64,000 nucleotides of DNA from Buxus sempervirens (GCA_947561395.2 OX387182.1:48477949-48541948); one strand, 5' to 3'. Positions 1-11,942 are shown, counted from the first letter of the stretch. Notes: generated by a model not told the origin, from the letters alone. A program made the numbers and translations.

Positions 1-1513
1 CAGTACTTAAAACATTGAGCCATTTACAGAAATAATGAATAACAGAATATTTCAAGATAAGTTTCCACACAAAGTATCTGCCAATAAAACACCTCAATTC
101 ATTCATGACAAGTAGCAGTTGGAAAAAAAGCGTATCGCTGATGCTTTTCTTGTTGTATAACACATAGGTGCAACTAGAAAATTTGGTATAGTGGTGTATA
201 CACTTTAATATACTCGAACCACATAATTGCATGCTCACATCAATGACAACGTTATAAATAACAATCAATAAGTAACAACAACAATAAAATAACTCATCCC
301 AACTACTTGGGGGTGGGCAACACAAAGATTGTTCCTCTATACCATATGTCAAAATCATATCTTCCATCCGATTATAAGTCTTCCTCACACCTTCTTAGAT
401 CCTTCACTGCTCACATCTCAAAGCTGCCTCCTTAAGTCTTAACTTTACACATGGAAACCATCTTAACCAACCCTCCTTTTCCTTATCTCATATTGGGGAA
501 ACACCTACACACCGACAGATATGTTCATTCCTTATTATTGATCCTCTCATGCATCCACCTCAACACCCTCATCTCATCAGCTCTCATAGCATATATTGCT
601 TCTTTTCTGCTCAACATTCTAATCCATATAATAACAGACTAAAATACCTTTTTTTTTTACCATCAACACACGAAAAAAAAGAAGGAAAGAAATGAATACA
701 ATGAAAATCCCAGCAACCCAAACCTTAAAAAACTTTCTATGACTTCAACAAGCACCATGACCTGACTGTGGCATATAAGAGAATGCACCTAATAATAAAT
801 GATACAATCTTATAAGATCTCAAGTCTAAACACTAATGTGGTGCAAAACAATCTTTTATAGCTCATCTCATGTACACATAATTCAGCTAAAAGATTTAAA
901 CAAACTGAATAAAGGATGACATTTAAGATCAAGTCATGAAAAGATCTCAGCATAAAGGTTTTGAACCTGCTACTAATTTTATGTGCTTTGCTATTAGACA
1001 AACATTTGAGTGAGAATTTCCTTTTTCCCTTTTATTTTCTAGACAGGAGGTGCTTGTCGCAATTTTTTCCTTTTTGTTTTGTTTTTTTTTTTTTTTTTTG
1101 GGGGTGGCAGTGAGCATATCAGCCTTAGAATTCCAGGACATTTGGAAAACAACAACAACAAAAAAAAACAAAGAAAGAAAGAAAAAATAACATGATCACC
1201 ATCAACTCCAATCAACAACTAGCTTAAGTTATGCTGAGAAAAATGAGACATTTATTAAATCCGATGACAAACCTTTTAACTCAATAGGTTGCCTGGTTTT
1301 CTAGATGATAGTCTACAATCAATTGTTTTACAGGTGAAACAATTTGACCATCAAACATGGTTATAAGATACTACGCAGACAAAAGTTGCATCAAGATAAT
1401 ACAAGCATATCACAGCAGCTAGATAGGAGAGAGCCAATTAGTAAACAGATTTAAACCAAGTAACAAAGCAAAGTGCAAGTCAACAAAAAAAAGAGAGCAA
1501 TTGGTTAATGTAC
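1..1513 (-). other. Intronic sequence of the MED15-like gene (intron after coding exon 2)
   Basis: Exon 2 of the MED15-like gene ends at 1514 with a GTACAT donor, so this stretch should be the next intron read on the minus strand. I looked for the expected continuation of the KIX domain and found no convincing exon, so exon 3 probably lies left of the window. The sequence is AT-rich with homopolymer runs (T run 1081-1100). Short ORFs here look like chance. Confidence 0.55.
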
Positions 1514-4447
1514 CTGGTTCGTGGCAGCAGTGTAAATCTTTTCTTCAAATCTTACAGCAATTTTCTTAAGTTCATGTAACCCCTCTGGGCCAGAAATCGG
1601 AAGGTACCTCTTCAAAGTATCCATTCTGTGTGCGTGAACAAACAGTAAAGTCAGAGTTTTCACAACTAGGTATACATGAAGATGCAACTCAGCAAAGAGA
1701 TTTAAAAAAAAAAAAATCAAATCCTAGTGCATGGATAGGTGATATTACAACGTCCAAAGCACATAGATCTGCATGCAAACTTGATCTAAATTCAGTAGCC
1801 TATAATTCCTAAAAGTTACAATTGCGTACAATAATAAGGAAGTTTTTGGGAGGGCTTAGTTTTCTTGTACATGATTGTATTATGTTTTTGTTATAGTTTG
1901 TTTGAGTAGGTCCCTCAATGTGGCTTTTTGGTGTTGCTGGGGGAAGGTAATAGGGTTGTTGCTTATACTTTATTAATATATATCATTATTCATCAAAAAA
2001 AAAAAAATACATTAATGGCCATCAAACAACAGTAATTATATTGCAAAACCCTTGCCATTTTCTTTCCTAAGAAAAGTTTCAGAATCCATGCTTAAAAAGC
2101 ACTCAATTTTGTACTGTACTTAAACACCCATTTTCAGACATTTAATTCAAACAGTGGCTGCGTGCCTCAGTTATGGCATCATTAGTTAATTTTTTAGGCT
2201 AGTAAAGTACATAAGCACAACTTTAATCGCTACTGCAGAAATAGCAAGAAATTGCAATCAACATATGATTTATACCCACTCTGTACTTTAAGCTCTTTTT
2301 TTTTTATTTTTTACGTCAGTTAATTAAGTTAGCATCAAATTGCTTCAATTGTGGCATCATTAGTAAGCATTTTTATCTGTCATCCAAACACACCAGGACT
2401 AAACAATTCACATCAAACTATGAAATATTATGGGAAAGGGACATGTTATGAGAATATTATATGTCTATGATGGATTTTTTTTTAGTGGGGAATTAGCTCT
2501 ACTCCTCCCATTTAAACATTTTATTTAGAAGCATCAAAAAGCAAAATAATTATACACACCAGTGACTCATAATGGATAAGGTCAACAATTGAAAACGCAT
2601 CAGCTAAGATCAAGTTTTTCAATGTCGTGCCAATTAAAATTTCGCTGGCTACTGCCGGCAAAATTTCGGCAAAATTTTGTCAACTTAAGAAAATTCACCA
2701 AAATTAAATTATGATGAAAATTAGAAAAAACCCAGGTTTGAATGAGTATTTCATAAAGTATTCTAGAATTATGCTATTTTTAGGTTTTAATGAGTATTTC
2801 TAGATTTAAAGGAGTATTCTAGAAAAAATCAGTAAAATAATAAAGTACTCTACAATTAGCATGTGCTACTTTTACTTAATGTCAACAACATTTCACCGAC
2901 TTCCAAGAATGGTTGACATTCCTTTTTCTCCTTGCATTTTGTATCAACGCCTTTGAAAATAGCGACATTTCACGAAATGTCACCAAAACAGAAAACACTA
3001 GTTAAGATAACCTCCATACCGTATTTAGTGTCATGGGATATATTAATCATATAACTCAGTACTCTTTTTCATTAGCATCTCCGGGTTCTTCAAGTCTTTC
3101 AGAAGAATACAATGAAGCAAGGTTTCAAATTCCAATATAAGAACCATCAGACTCAGAGCATTGAATCTTCAATAGGTTGATAATTCAGCTCTTTGTGCTT
3201 TATGGTTTCAGGATTTAAGAAACAGTAGCAGATAAACCAAGGTTCCCAACAACCCTCCCAATGAAAGACACAACTCCTAGAAGGCTCATCCTTGATAACA
3301 TCACAAAAAACTTTACAGTTTGTTTGACATGTGGGAATATAATTTTGAGTTTTGCACTCCATTGAATTGGAATTTTGAAGATGTCTAATTATTTTATTTG
3401 ATTGTCCTGTTGAGTAAGCAACGAAGATTTTTATCGAATGCCTTACCAACATGTAAGCTTGAGTTCATATGTATGTATGTCTGCATGTATACACACATGT
3501 ATATATGTATGTATGCATACATGCACACATTCATGTATATAAGTATGCATATATTTTATTATATGCACTATGCAGGGTTTTCCGTTTCAATAGCACAAAT
3601 CACCATCCCCCCCTCCTCGTGGTGCATTTCAAGGGGGGGAAATCTCGAGATTGAGAAGTTTGGAATTTTCCAATTTCACCCAATTCAGCGACACATCCCT
3701 ATCTCCCTCATTTTTGTTTCAAACCTTGTGATTTTATAAATTCCCTCAAATTACCTATATTTGGCAAAAAGTTTCCAGATCTACATGTATAAGAGTTGTA
3801 GACGTGTTTTGGAGTAGATTTGGAGTTCAACCATGTCTGCGGTAGCTTCCATTGAAGGTAAATGCATTTTTTTTAATTGCCCCGATATTCATACAATTCG
3901 ATGATTTTTATATATACGCAATCAAAATATTTTTTGTATTTTCATTGTTCCAGCAAACCGCCAGAAACCTGATGTACATATGTCTGGTGTCTTGTAGACA
4001 AGCAAATTGGCTTAAAGGTTACCTGGTCTGCCTTTTTTGCATTAGTATAATGTCTCCATTCTATTTTCTGCTATTATCAACTTACAAGACAATGTATTTT
4101 ACTTATTGAGTTTCAAATTACCGCATCATTTTGAGCTCACACCATATAGCTCCAAGCCCATTACACCCCAATGCAGCTTTTCCGCTCCCCAAATCCAATC
4201 CAAAAGAAAAAACGCACGCATAAACTACTCCACTTGTAATTTTTTTGTTTTCAAAATACTTAGAAAAGAAATTGAGACAAAAATTTTGAAAATGTGCCAA
4301 CCAATTGCCTTAAAATAATTAAGAGAAAGAGACTCACATCTTATTAACGATTATTTGTCGAGAATCAGGTTGTAGCTGACTTCTCCAGTCTCCGGCATCC
4401 ATGGTGCCGGAATCCCCTTGAGCCGGCCTCCAATTATTGCCTTCCAT
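1514..4447 (-). CDS. MED15: Mediator subunit 15 (MED15-like), N-terminal KIX-domain exons, partial
   Basis: Encodes the start of a plant MED15, a tail subunit of the Mediator complex in the nucleus; its KIX domain binds transcription activators. Coding exon 1 is 4447-4338: ATG, then a leader with NNWRPAQG and DAGDWRSQLQPDSRQ, ending in a GTGAGT donor. Coding exon 2 is 1625-1514: CACACAG acceptor, then the KIX helices with DTLKRYLPISGPEGLHELKK and AVRFEEKIYTAA. The split codon AT|A joins in frame to give NKIMDTLKR, and the two exons make exactly 74 codons, so the splice model is strong. No stop or frameshift is seen. The protein is normally over 1,000 residues, so nearly all of it lies outside the window. 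Neighbouring transposons do not interrupt these exons. The family assignment rests on remembered plant MED15 N-terminal sequence. Confidence 0.9.
1628..4337 (-). other. First coding intron of the MED15-like gene (about 2.7 kb)
   Basis: Lies between the GTGAGT donor at 4337 and the CACACAG acceptor at 1626-1632. It is AT-rich, with long A and T runs, a (ATGT)n-like microsatellite at about 3467-3553 and a C/G run pair around 3608-3640. ORFs up to 113 codons inside it have no recognisable domain and overlap the microsatellite. I see no nested gene. Confidence 0.7.
3467..3553. repeat. Degenerate (ATGT)n microsatellite
   Basis: Runs of ATGT, ATGC and ATAC tetramers, direct and inverted, inside the MED15 intron. 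The alternation of TGTA and TACA blocks makes it self-complementary. Confidence 0.75.
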
Positions 4448-4860
4448 TATGTTCTAAAACAAACTTATTCCAGTGAATATTACAAGAAATTGCGGTGATC
4501 AGATGGTGGAATATTCAACAATTTAATAGAAATCAGCCAAAGAAAAAAAGGAGAAAAAAAAAGGCCTAGTATACACGAACCCTTGTGTAATTTGGGAAAG
4601 TGAATTGAAATCTATTAAAAAACTTGAAACTCACTCAATCTGTATCGCCGAGATGCCTATCGATCGATCGATCGATCATCAAATCTGAAATTGATACGCA
4701 GTTATGAATAGAAGTATTTGCTGCTGTAGCTCCTCGGAAGGTTTTTTTCTTTCCAGACAGAAGCTGTGATAGAAAGAAAGAGATTAAAAAGACGCTGTTG
4801 ACTCGACGTGAGAATTGGGATTTGAGAGAGGAGCGGTGCAAATAAAGCGAGACGGGCGGT
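4448..4860 (-). promoter_or_regulatory. 5' leader and promoter-proximal region of the MED15-like gene
   Basis: Just before the ATG the minus strand has a good acceptor (TTTGTTTTAG near 4455), and a GTGAGT donor lies at 4634-4629. A 5'UTR intron of about 180 bp is therefore likely, with an untranslated first exon at roughly 4635-4850. A (GATC)n-type microsatellite at 4661-4680 sits in that exon. I see no clear TATA box. Exon limits are inferred from splice motifs only. Confidence 0.45.
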
Positions 4861-6209
4861 AGGGTCCAACTTCGTTCACTTAAAAGTTAAAACCGAGAAC
4901 CGATTGATCCAAACCCAATTTGGTTTGGGTTTCGAACCATTGATTCGGTTTGGGTTATTAAATATGTAACTCGAACTAGTTTGGTTTGGTTTTGGGTTTA
5001 TGTTTATTATATTCCAGTACATACCATCAACATATATAATGTAATACAATAGTAAATATCATAAATATCATACCACTAAAATTATATTATATATTATAGG
5101 TAGATAATAATGTTAATATGATATTATGGTAAAATATCTTCTATAAGTGATTGGGGATTTTACATTTTTTTTATTTCTAGTAGAATATCTTTTAAAAAAA
5201 AATTCCCCATAATAGAAATCTGTACTATGGTAGAATATATTTTATATTCACTCTCTTTCAATCTAACTCTTGTTTAATTTTAAATATTGTTAGAATATCT
5301 TTTAAGATATTCTAACAATACTTTGTAAAACAATAGCGAATATAACTTTTATGAAATTTTATTTACTTATTGATACTAAAACGTGTGACAAACTATTTAG
5401 CCTATTCATAACAATTTCACTATGATCTAAAACGAGAAAACAATATTCAACTATTTACAATAACAATTGCATTGTGCAGTTGCATCCATGAAGCCAAATT
5501 TTTTCAAACTTAAAAGAAAGTAATTATTAAAGTTTCCATAGTTAAATCATTATATTTTTATTTACTAATCACAATAACACATTTAAAAATTTTAAGAAAG
5601 TATTAGTAAATTAATCTATAAAAAAATTTTATAAAGAAAATGACTTCACTAAAATGTATTAAATACAGTAATTGTCTTAAATTATTAAAATACATTAATG
5701 ATCAATTTTTCACACATTAAGTTTTATGGCCTTATGTCTTATGTTAAATATATTAGTTAGTTTAATAATTAATATAATTTATTAGTTAAAGTAAGCAGTT
5801 TGATAATTGTAAACAAAATAATTAGTATATTAATATATAATAATTATATAATATGTTGATATAATAATTATATATTAGTTATTCCAATAATTTAATTTTA
5901 ATTAATTATAGTTAAGATTTTTATAATTATTAACATATTATTAATTAATAATTAAACATTTTTAATATGTGTTCCCTTGCACTTTGAAATGATATGGATG
6001 GCCTAATATATCCAACCAATGGACTTACCATCCTAGAAAGTGAGCAACATGAGTGTGCACACCCCCCGTCTTGTGGGTCGCACCTGTTAGTGTAGGTGGA
6101 CCGACTCACATTAATTTGATTTGGTGTTTGGTCTGATTTAGACTTAACCGGTCAGATTAAAAGTCGTCATCACTTATTGGATTCTGATGTAGGTGGTCGC
6201 CTGGTTAAA
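4861..6209. other. AT-rich intergenic DNA with hairpin-forming repeats
   Basis: Starts with GGTTTGGGTT-type repeats (4881-5000). It then becomes very AT-rich, with a TAGAATATCTTTTA motif recurring near 5131, 5181, 5230 and 5289. I see no gene. The block may be a decayed MITE cluster, but no clean ends were found. Confidence 0.5.
5286..5319. repeat. 34-nt near-perfect hairpin
   Basis: Two 16-nt arms (ATTGTTAGAATATCTT and its exact reverse complement) are separated by a 2-nt TT loop. The left arm contains the TAGAATATCTT motif that also recurs upstream. Confidence 0.9.
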
Positions 6210-6751
6210 AAAATGGTCTAGTCTAGAGACCTTGTTGTGACTAGACACCCTAGGTCATCTTGCAATGTGCATGTTCACAAAAGTTTATGGTTGAACTAAT
6301 CCTAATGTGCCACATCACACCTCTTATGCCTCCCATGGTTCGACCAGCATTTGACCGGTTTGGTTCAATCCAAGGCCAGGTAAGCCCTTTCTGGGTCCGA
6401 TTTAGTTCATCTTGTTCTCTTAAAAATTCATGGGCCTTGAGTTGGTCTCATAGCTTTCCATGTAACCTGGTCGAACTGGGTCCACCCGGTTAACCCATGC
6501 ACATGTTCCACTATTAAAATAGTACAAGGAAAATCAAGGGGTTTAGGGATTTACAACAAATAAAAATAATAATTAAAATAAAAGCAAAAATATTTTCATC
6601 CGCTCATCCCTACGCCATGTGATGCTCATCGACAATTCCTCATGTGGAATTCATGTTTGAAATTTACCAATACCTCACTCATCACAAAGAGGATGCTGAA
6701 AATGATCATTTGAAACAAGCCTACATGAATTAACAACAAATCTAGCCAATT
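6210..6751. repeat. Copy A of a duplicated ~550-600 bp segment
   Basis: Aligns by eye over most of its length with 9446-10043. Shared blocks include CCTCCCATGGTTCGACCAG, TTAACCCATGCACATG, CATCCGCTCATCCC and GATGCTGAAAATGATCATTT. Similarity stops near 6751, where the truncated LTR begins. Small ORFs inside it (for example at 6260) are not conserved as proteins. Confidence 0.85.
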
Positions 6752-7540
6752 TTGATTGTTTGGATGAACCATTTTGTTCGTCGAGGGTTAGAGGAAAGGG
6801 GAAAAAGGCAAAGGAAAAAAATGGAGAAGAAGGGAAGAAGAGGAAAAGAGAGAGAGCCTTGCGTGTGGATCCCGCGATTCCAAGTAAGTAGCACCCCCTT
6901 TTACGATCGATTTATCGTGAGGTTTCTCTGTTGGAATCTGAATCTATTCTTTGCAAATCACACCTGTTTCTCATGAACATCAGCAGCTAGTTCTATGGTG
7001 GTTGATAGTTTGTTTTAGTTAGATTTAGTGAGTATAAAAACATTGAAGAGATCGAATTGGCATGTGTGATTGAATCTGCTGAAATTTCTGTTTGGCTGAT
7101 ATGGGCGGCTGATTCTATAGAGGTTGATATTATGGATGAATTAAATCCGATTGTACATAAAATGGCTGTTTAGGTGAGTATGAATACGTAGTGAGTCGTT
7201 TGAGTGCGGAAGAATAGCTCAGCCTAGGTGAAATTGAAATTGCCACACTCTTATTAGCAAAGATTGAATGGGTGCTCAGGAGGGCTCAAGGGCGTCTACC
7301 TTCCCAGGGTTGGTGCCCATTGCAGATTTCAGTGAATTTAAACTGGGCGCTCAGGGCAGCCTAGCCCTTGGGGTTGGCGCCTAGCATATAATTCGCTCTT
7401 TTGTAAATTGTTGTTTAATTCTACTTTAGGAATCCTAAGGGAAATAACCTAAGCCTTTTGCACAGCACCCTTATTACATGAAAGACATTTAAGTAAATGT
7501 CCTGTGTATTTATTGCTCGATTTACTTAAGTCTTTACATG

Positions 7541-7908
7541 TAGAGCTGGCAAAATGTGGTCCAACCCGACGGGTCAACCCGAACCGACTCGATCTAAACG
7601 GGTTTGGGTTGACCCGTATAGTAATTGGGTTGGGGTTTCCCCAACTCGCCAGTAATCGGGTCAACCCGATTATGACCCACCCAGCAACCCAACGGGTAAC
7701 CCGATTAAAAAAAAAGAGAGTAAAAAGTGTCCCACCCTGACCCGAACCCGATACAACCCGACCCAATTAACCCCCAACCCTATTCTAATCATATTTTTTG
7801 AAAAATAAAAAATAATAAAAGGGTTGGCGGGTTGGGTTTTTCCAACCCACCATAATCAAGTCCAACCCGATTATGACCCGACCCGAACCCGACCCGTTTC
7901 CAGCTTTA
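7541..7908. mobile_element. hAT-type MITE, 368 bp, with 8-bp target duplication
   Basis: Terminal inverted repeats TAGAGCTGGCAAA and TAAAGCTGGAAAC (read from the right end) are typical of plant non-autonomous hAT elements. It is flanked by an exact 8-bp duplication TTTACATG (7533-7540 and 7909-7916). The related LTR at the right of the window has the empty site (63849-63856, opposite strand), which confirms the ends. Its interior is full of GGGTCAACCCGA and TTATGACCC repeats. Two overlapping ORFs in it are chance. Confidence 0.93.
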
Positions 7909-8449
7909 TTTACATGTAAATAAGGTTTTACCCCCTATTTGGATCCAATAAAAATACTCCCAAGACCCAATTCCCAACCAATAAAAAGTCAACTTTCCAG
8001 TTCATGTCTAAATTTCTAGTTTTCCTAATTTTTATGAGAAACCCTGTTTTGAGTCTGATACTCAAATGAGTGATTCAGAAGCCCATAAAATTCCAGAAGA
8101 TTTGTTTACCCTTCAATAGACTACAACCAGAAATTGAGCCCGAAACTCCTTGTAGATTTGTCTAGAAAAATTTTATACACAAAAGTCAACGTTTTTATCC
8201 AGACTTCGAATATTTTTTAGGTCCAAAACTTTTTGTCTTGGAATCGATTGATTTTTGGAATGGTAACCCTATTGAGGACCCTAAGACTATTCCACTAATC
8301 CAAAATGTGTTTAGAGAATTTTATGACATGATTTTGGAAAGAGTTACGTTGATTCGGGTTTCCCTGCGGATTTTATGAATGAGATTTTAAACCGAATATG
8401 AAAAGGAGTTGGATTTTGGATTTAATTTGTTTTTACTCCATGTACTTGG

Positions 8450-8830
8450 AGAGACAGATTGAGATGCCCATGTACTTGGTTAGATGCTATACTTCCGTGT
8501 ACTCGGAGATGCTCCGTGTACTTGGGATGATATGTTGATACCTTTGTGTACTCAGAGATGCCTTGTGTACTCGGGATGATATGTTGATGCCTCTGTGTAC
8601 TCAGAGATGCCTTCGTGTACTCAGAGATGCCCCATGTACTTGGGATGTTGATGCTTCTGTGTACTCAGAGATGCCTCCGTGTACTCAGAGATGCCCCATG
8701 TACTTGGAATGTTGATGCCTCTGTGTACTCAAAGATGCCTCCGTGTACTTGGAGATGCCCCATGTACTTGGGATGTTGATGCCTCTGTGCACTCAAAGAT
8801 GCCCCCGTGTACTTGGGATGATATGTTCGA
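8450..8830. repeat. Tandem repeat of 'gatgcctctgtgtactcag' units inside the LTR
   Basis: About 20-22 bp subunits (agatgcc..cgtgtactcgg) are grouped in a ~64-65 bp higher-order unit marked by TGTTGATGC. The same motif occurs in the homologous place in the LTRs at 61608-61760 and, inverted, at about 46700-46800. Confidence 0.85.
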
Positions 8831-9445
8831 GATTGAAATGAGTAGTGTTTGCCAGATTTTCATGTTTGGTTTGGCTTTAGAGTCTAGTAGGCATAGCACT
8901 ATATGGATCCATTTAGGAGCTAGATGGTGGGCATGGATATTACCATAATTAAAGGCAATCTTACTTCATGAGTCTTGCTATGATTTGATATTCAGATTTG
9001 ATAATCAGATTTGATTGACATGCGGATTTATCCCAGTACTTTGTATCTATTAATGAATTATCGTGGGATTATTCGGTTTATCCGTGTTATTGTCACTGAT
9101 GCATATTTTTGACCTGAATCTTGTTTTAGAACTGTTAAAAATGTTTATGAGCATGCATGTGCTACTTACTGAAATATTCGTATCTCATACCGTTTTGTTT
9201 TGTTTTGTTTTGTTTTGTTTTTAAATCGTGGAAAGGTCATTATCGAAGGGTAAAAGCTGGGATCAAGTGAGTTCAGATTAGAACTTTGATATTTTAGTTT
9301 GAGTTTGGTTTTAGTTGACTCTGGTTATTTATTTTACTGTTTATTCATGTTTTCTTTACTCTGATATAGCATTCCTGGGTGGAAAAGTAATCCTTCGGTG
9401 ACGAGTTACAATTTAGTTCAAGTAACCCAAATCTGGGGCGTTACA

Positions 9446-10043
9446 AGTCCAAAGACCTAGCTAAGTGACCCAAGGAAGTCCTTAGACACCTTGAGTCACT
9501 CTGCAATGTGCAGGTTCCAAAAATTTGATGGTTGGACTAATCCTAATGTACCACATCACACCTCTCATGCCTCCCATGGTTCGACCAGCGTTGGATCGGT
9601 TTGGTTCAGTCCAGGGTCAGGTAAGCCCTTTCTAGGTTGGTTTAGTTCATCTTGTTCTCTTAAAAATCCATGGGCCTTGGGTGGGTCTCGTAGCTTTCCA
9701 TGTAACCAGGTCGGACTGGGTCCACCCCGGTTAACCCATGCACATGCACATGCTCCACTATTAAAATAGTACGTACAAGGGAAATCCAAGGGTTTAGGGA
9801 TTTAAAAAATAATAATAATAATAATAATTAAAATAAAAGCAAAATATTCTCATCCGCTCATCCCGATGCCATGTGATGCTCATCCGACAATTCCTCATGT
9901 AGAATTCGTGTTTGAAATTTACCAATACCTCACTCATTCACAAAAAGGATACAGGAAAAAATTAACCCAAACATTACAGAAGAGGATGCTGAAAATGATC
10001 ATTTGAAACAAGCCAAAATGAATTAACAAACAAATCTAGCCAA
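9446..10043. repeat. Copy B of the duplicated ~550-600 bp segment
   Basis: Starts immediately after the LTR's terminal TTACA. It differs from copy A by many substitutions, a longer (AAT)n tract (about 9810-9830) and a ~45 bp block around 9945-9990 absent from copy A. The divergence suggests an old duplication. Confidence 0.85.
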
Positions 10044-11116
10044 AATTAAAACAACGCTAACCACCAACTAGAATCTTAACGTAAAAGAAAACTGAACATG
10101 CATTTTTACTTAAAAGAAAACAAATAAATGCATAGACATGAGCACAAAAAAAAAGGAATAAAACCAGCAATAAGAAAAACAGGCTTAACTAAAAATAATT
10201 TTGAATAAAACAAATTAGTTCTCGGCCACGGTTGAGCCTACAAAACATCCTCCTTTCATCCATCTCCATGGTTCTTTCTTTTTAGAATTAAAACAAGATT
10301 AGTTGTGAGACAAATGAGCCAATGAACATATGAGAAATAAAAGCTTTCTAATTAAAATTTTTTTTATCCCTCTCATGTTTCTCACGAATTCTGATGCATT
10401 ACAAGGTTTCATGAGTTGATCCCAGATGTCTTGAATGATGACACAATATGGTGTGTTCGGTGGTGAAACAACCGAACCTGCAGTAAACACACATGCAAAC
10501 CATCAATTCCTTCTTTATCTATATTTTTTTTATCAATCAAGCCCAAAACAGGTGGCATTTCTGGAATGACTTGAGATGCTCATATATCAAAGTCTATCAT
10601 GATCGTTCATATATATGCCAAAAAAAAATTAAAGAATAGAAACCATTTCCAACAAAGGATACCAAGTGATTATGCCATTAAAAGAAGTTTAGATGGTGGG
10701 AGTCATGGAGGACATGATAAGAGTTAGAAGGTTCCAAGATGAGTGAACATGCTAATTTTGTCACAGTTTCCAAGTTTTTTATTTGATATATTAAGTAATG
10801 GCAGGAAAAGGAAGGGACGATCGCTCTCTGTGGATGTTCAGAAACCAGAAAACTATAGAGTACTCTCATTGCTACATGCATTCATAAAATCTGATTCAAA
10901 ACATTCCAAAAGAAAAATCTTGGACTTTGAATAAGCATTCACTATACTTGAAATAAAATAAAAAAATAGTTAACAGAATTAGTGAACCACCAAACTCAAA
11001 ATTTTATAAATTTCTTTTAATAACACCAAAGTCGATCAAGGTTCCCAAGCAGATTTATTAACCATGCCATTATCAGTATATAACACAAACTGGACTGAGA
11101 TGAATCCTCCATACCT
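10044..11116. other. Intergenic stretch without a recognisable gene
   Basis: AT-rich. The only hint of coding is on the minus strand near 10300-10477: a CTGCAG acceptor followed by about 55 open codons that include PNTPYCVIIQDIWDQL. I do not recognise it, and it could belong to the possible minus-strand transcript that starts near 11290. Confidence 0.4.
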
Positions 11117-11294
11117 GGGAGATGTAGGCTTGATCTATCCTCCACCGCCTCGTTTTTTACTAAAACTCTCAAATCTCTCAAAGAGATTCCGGTCACCTTC
11201 AACAGCTCCAGCAAAGGACCTCCCCAAAAGCTCTCAAAACAACTCCTGATCACTTTCTTTTTCTTCGTTCACATTGGGACTCTACCCTTTTATA
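11115..11294 (-). promoter_or_regulatory. Possible minus-strand promoter (TATAAAAGG) and first exon
   Basis: On the minus strand a TATAAAAGG box (11294-11286) is followed by about 150 bp of open, less AT-rich sequence that ends at a CTCCCAG|GTATGG donor (exon end 11115). The reading frame contains LLKVTGISLRDLRVLV, with no recognised domain and no good ATG, so it may be an untranslated exon or a long non-coding RNA. Support is motif-level only. Confidence 0.25.
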
Positions 11295-11342
11295 GAGGAG
11301 ACTCTCGAACTCCTCACAGCCCGCATCCTCTCTTTTGAATCG

Positions 11343-11366
11343 TCGTTCGAATGATCATTCGAACGA
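11343..11366. repeat. 24-bp perfect palindrome
   Basis: TCGTTCGAATGA is followed directly by its reverse complement. It lies in a CpG-rich block (11340-11470) that has sequence in common, in opposite orientation, with 32600-32720. Confidence 0.9.
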
Positions 11367-11552
11367 TGATAGCGCGACGCGTGTCCCGCTCGATCTCTCT
11401 CCTCAGCAAACGTCGACTAACGCGTTCGGTCCGTTAGTTTTCGTTTTCGGCCGAAACCCGTTACTTTTGGACCGTCTCAACCACTAGACCAAAGAGGCAT
11501 TAGACTGTGGTTCGCTCGTGAGCATTCCTCTACCTATTCGAACGAAGTCGAC

Positions 11553-11929
11553 TGATAAGCTATGTAGATCAAGGAGGACATTGAAGCCAAACCCGAAGGA
11601 TGAGATCTCAAAGCAATTGTAGTTGGGTTAGGATTAGTCATTAGCTTATCTTATGCTTTATTCTAGGAGTTGGGATTATCATATCAGTAGTTGTAGTTAT
11701 GATATTATTATCATTATCTTAGTTCCTTTATCTTAGGCTTTGTTATTATCTTAGTTCCTTTATTTTAGGATTTTAGATGTAGCTGAATAGTAATTGAGAT
11801 TGGCTTATTTATAAGCCATGAACGAGAATAAGAAGGGAGACAATTGTTATTTAATTATAATTGTGGTTTATCTCTCACCCCAAGAGAGTTTCTCGTTATT
11901 GTTTGCTAAGTTCTGACTGGGACCTATCA
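11553..11929 (+). repeat. 5' LTR of the TR-GAG element
   Basis: 377 bp, starts TGATAAGCTATGTAG and ends GACCTATCA. It contains a duplicated TTATCTTAGTTCCTTTAT block and a TTATTTATAAGCC stretch that may act as the TATA region. The right LTR repeats it almost base for base. Confidence 0.95.
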
Positions 11930-11930
11930 T

Positions 11931-11942
11931 TGGTATCAGAGC
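11931..11942 (+). other. Primer binding site, initiator tRNA-Met type
   Basis: TGGTATCAGAGC lies one base after the 5' LTR and is the standard plant retrotransposon complement to the 3' end of initiator tRNA-Met. The Gag ATG follows only 9 bases later. Confidence 0.92.

Larger units (their letters stand above)
6752..9445 (+). mobile_element. 5'-truncated long LTR, family 1, with a nested hAT MITE
   Basis: The right end is ATCTGGGGCGTTACA, matching the 3' ends of the other family 1 LTRs. The U3/TATA part is missing: the sequence starts just ahead of the conserved GTAAGTAGCA splice-donor motif (GT at 6884-6885), directly after copy A. It contains the family's shared TAAGTAAATGTCCTGTGTAT block (near 7490), GC-rich 'gcgctcagg' motifs (7260-7385), a tandem repeat (8450-8830) and a (GTTTT)n tract at about 9192-9222. 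Where other copies have TTTTCAG, this one reads TTTTAAA, so the acceptor is lost. No internal retroelement genes follow. Confidence 0.75.

Noticed and set aside
3153..3739. ORFs of 99 and 113 codons in the MED15 intron
   Set aside because: No recognisable domain. One overlaps the ATGT microsatellite. They lie inside an intron supported by good splice sites.
7449..7766. 105-codon minus-strand ORF
   Set aside because: It spans the hAT MITE and its LTR flank. Its text (ITRLLASWGNPN, RVNPNPF) is the translated GGGTCAACCCGA repeat.
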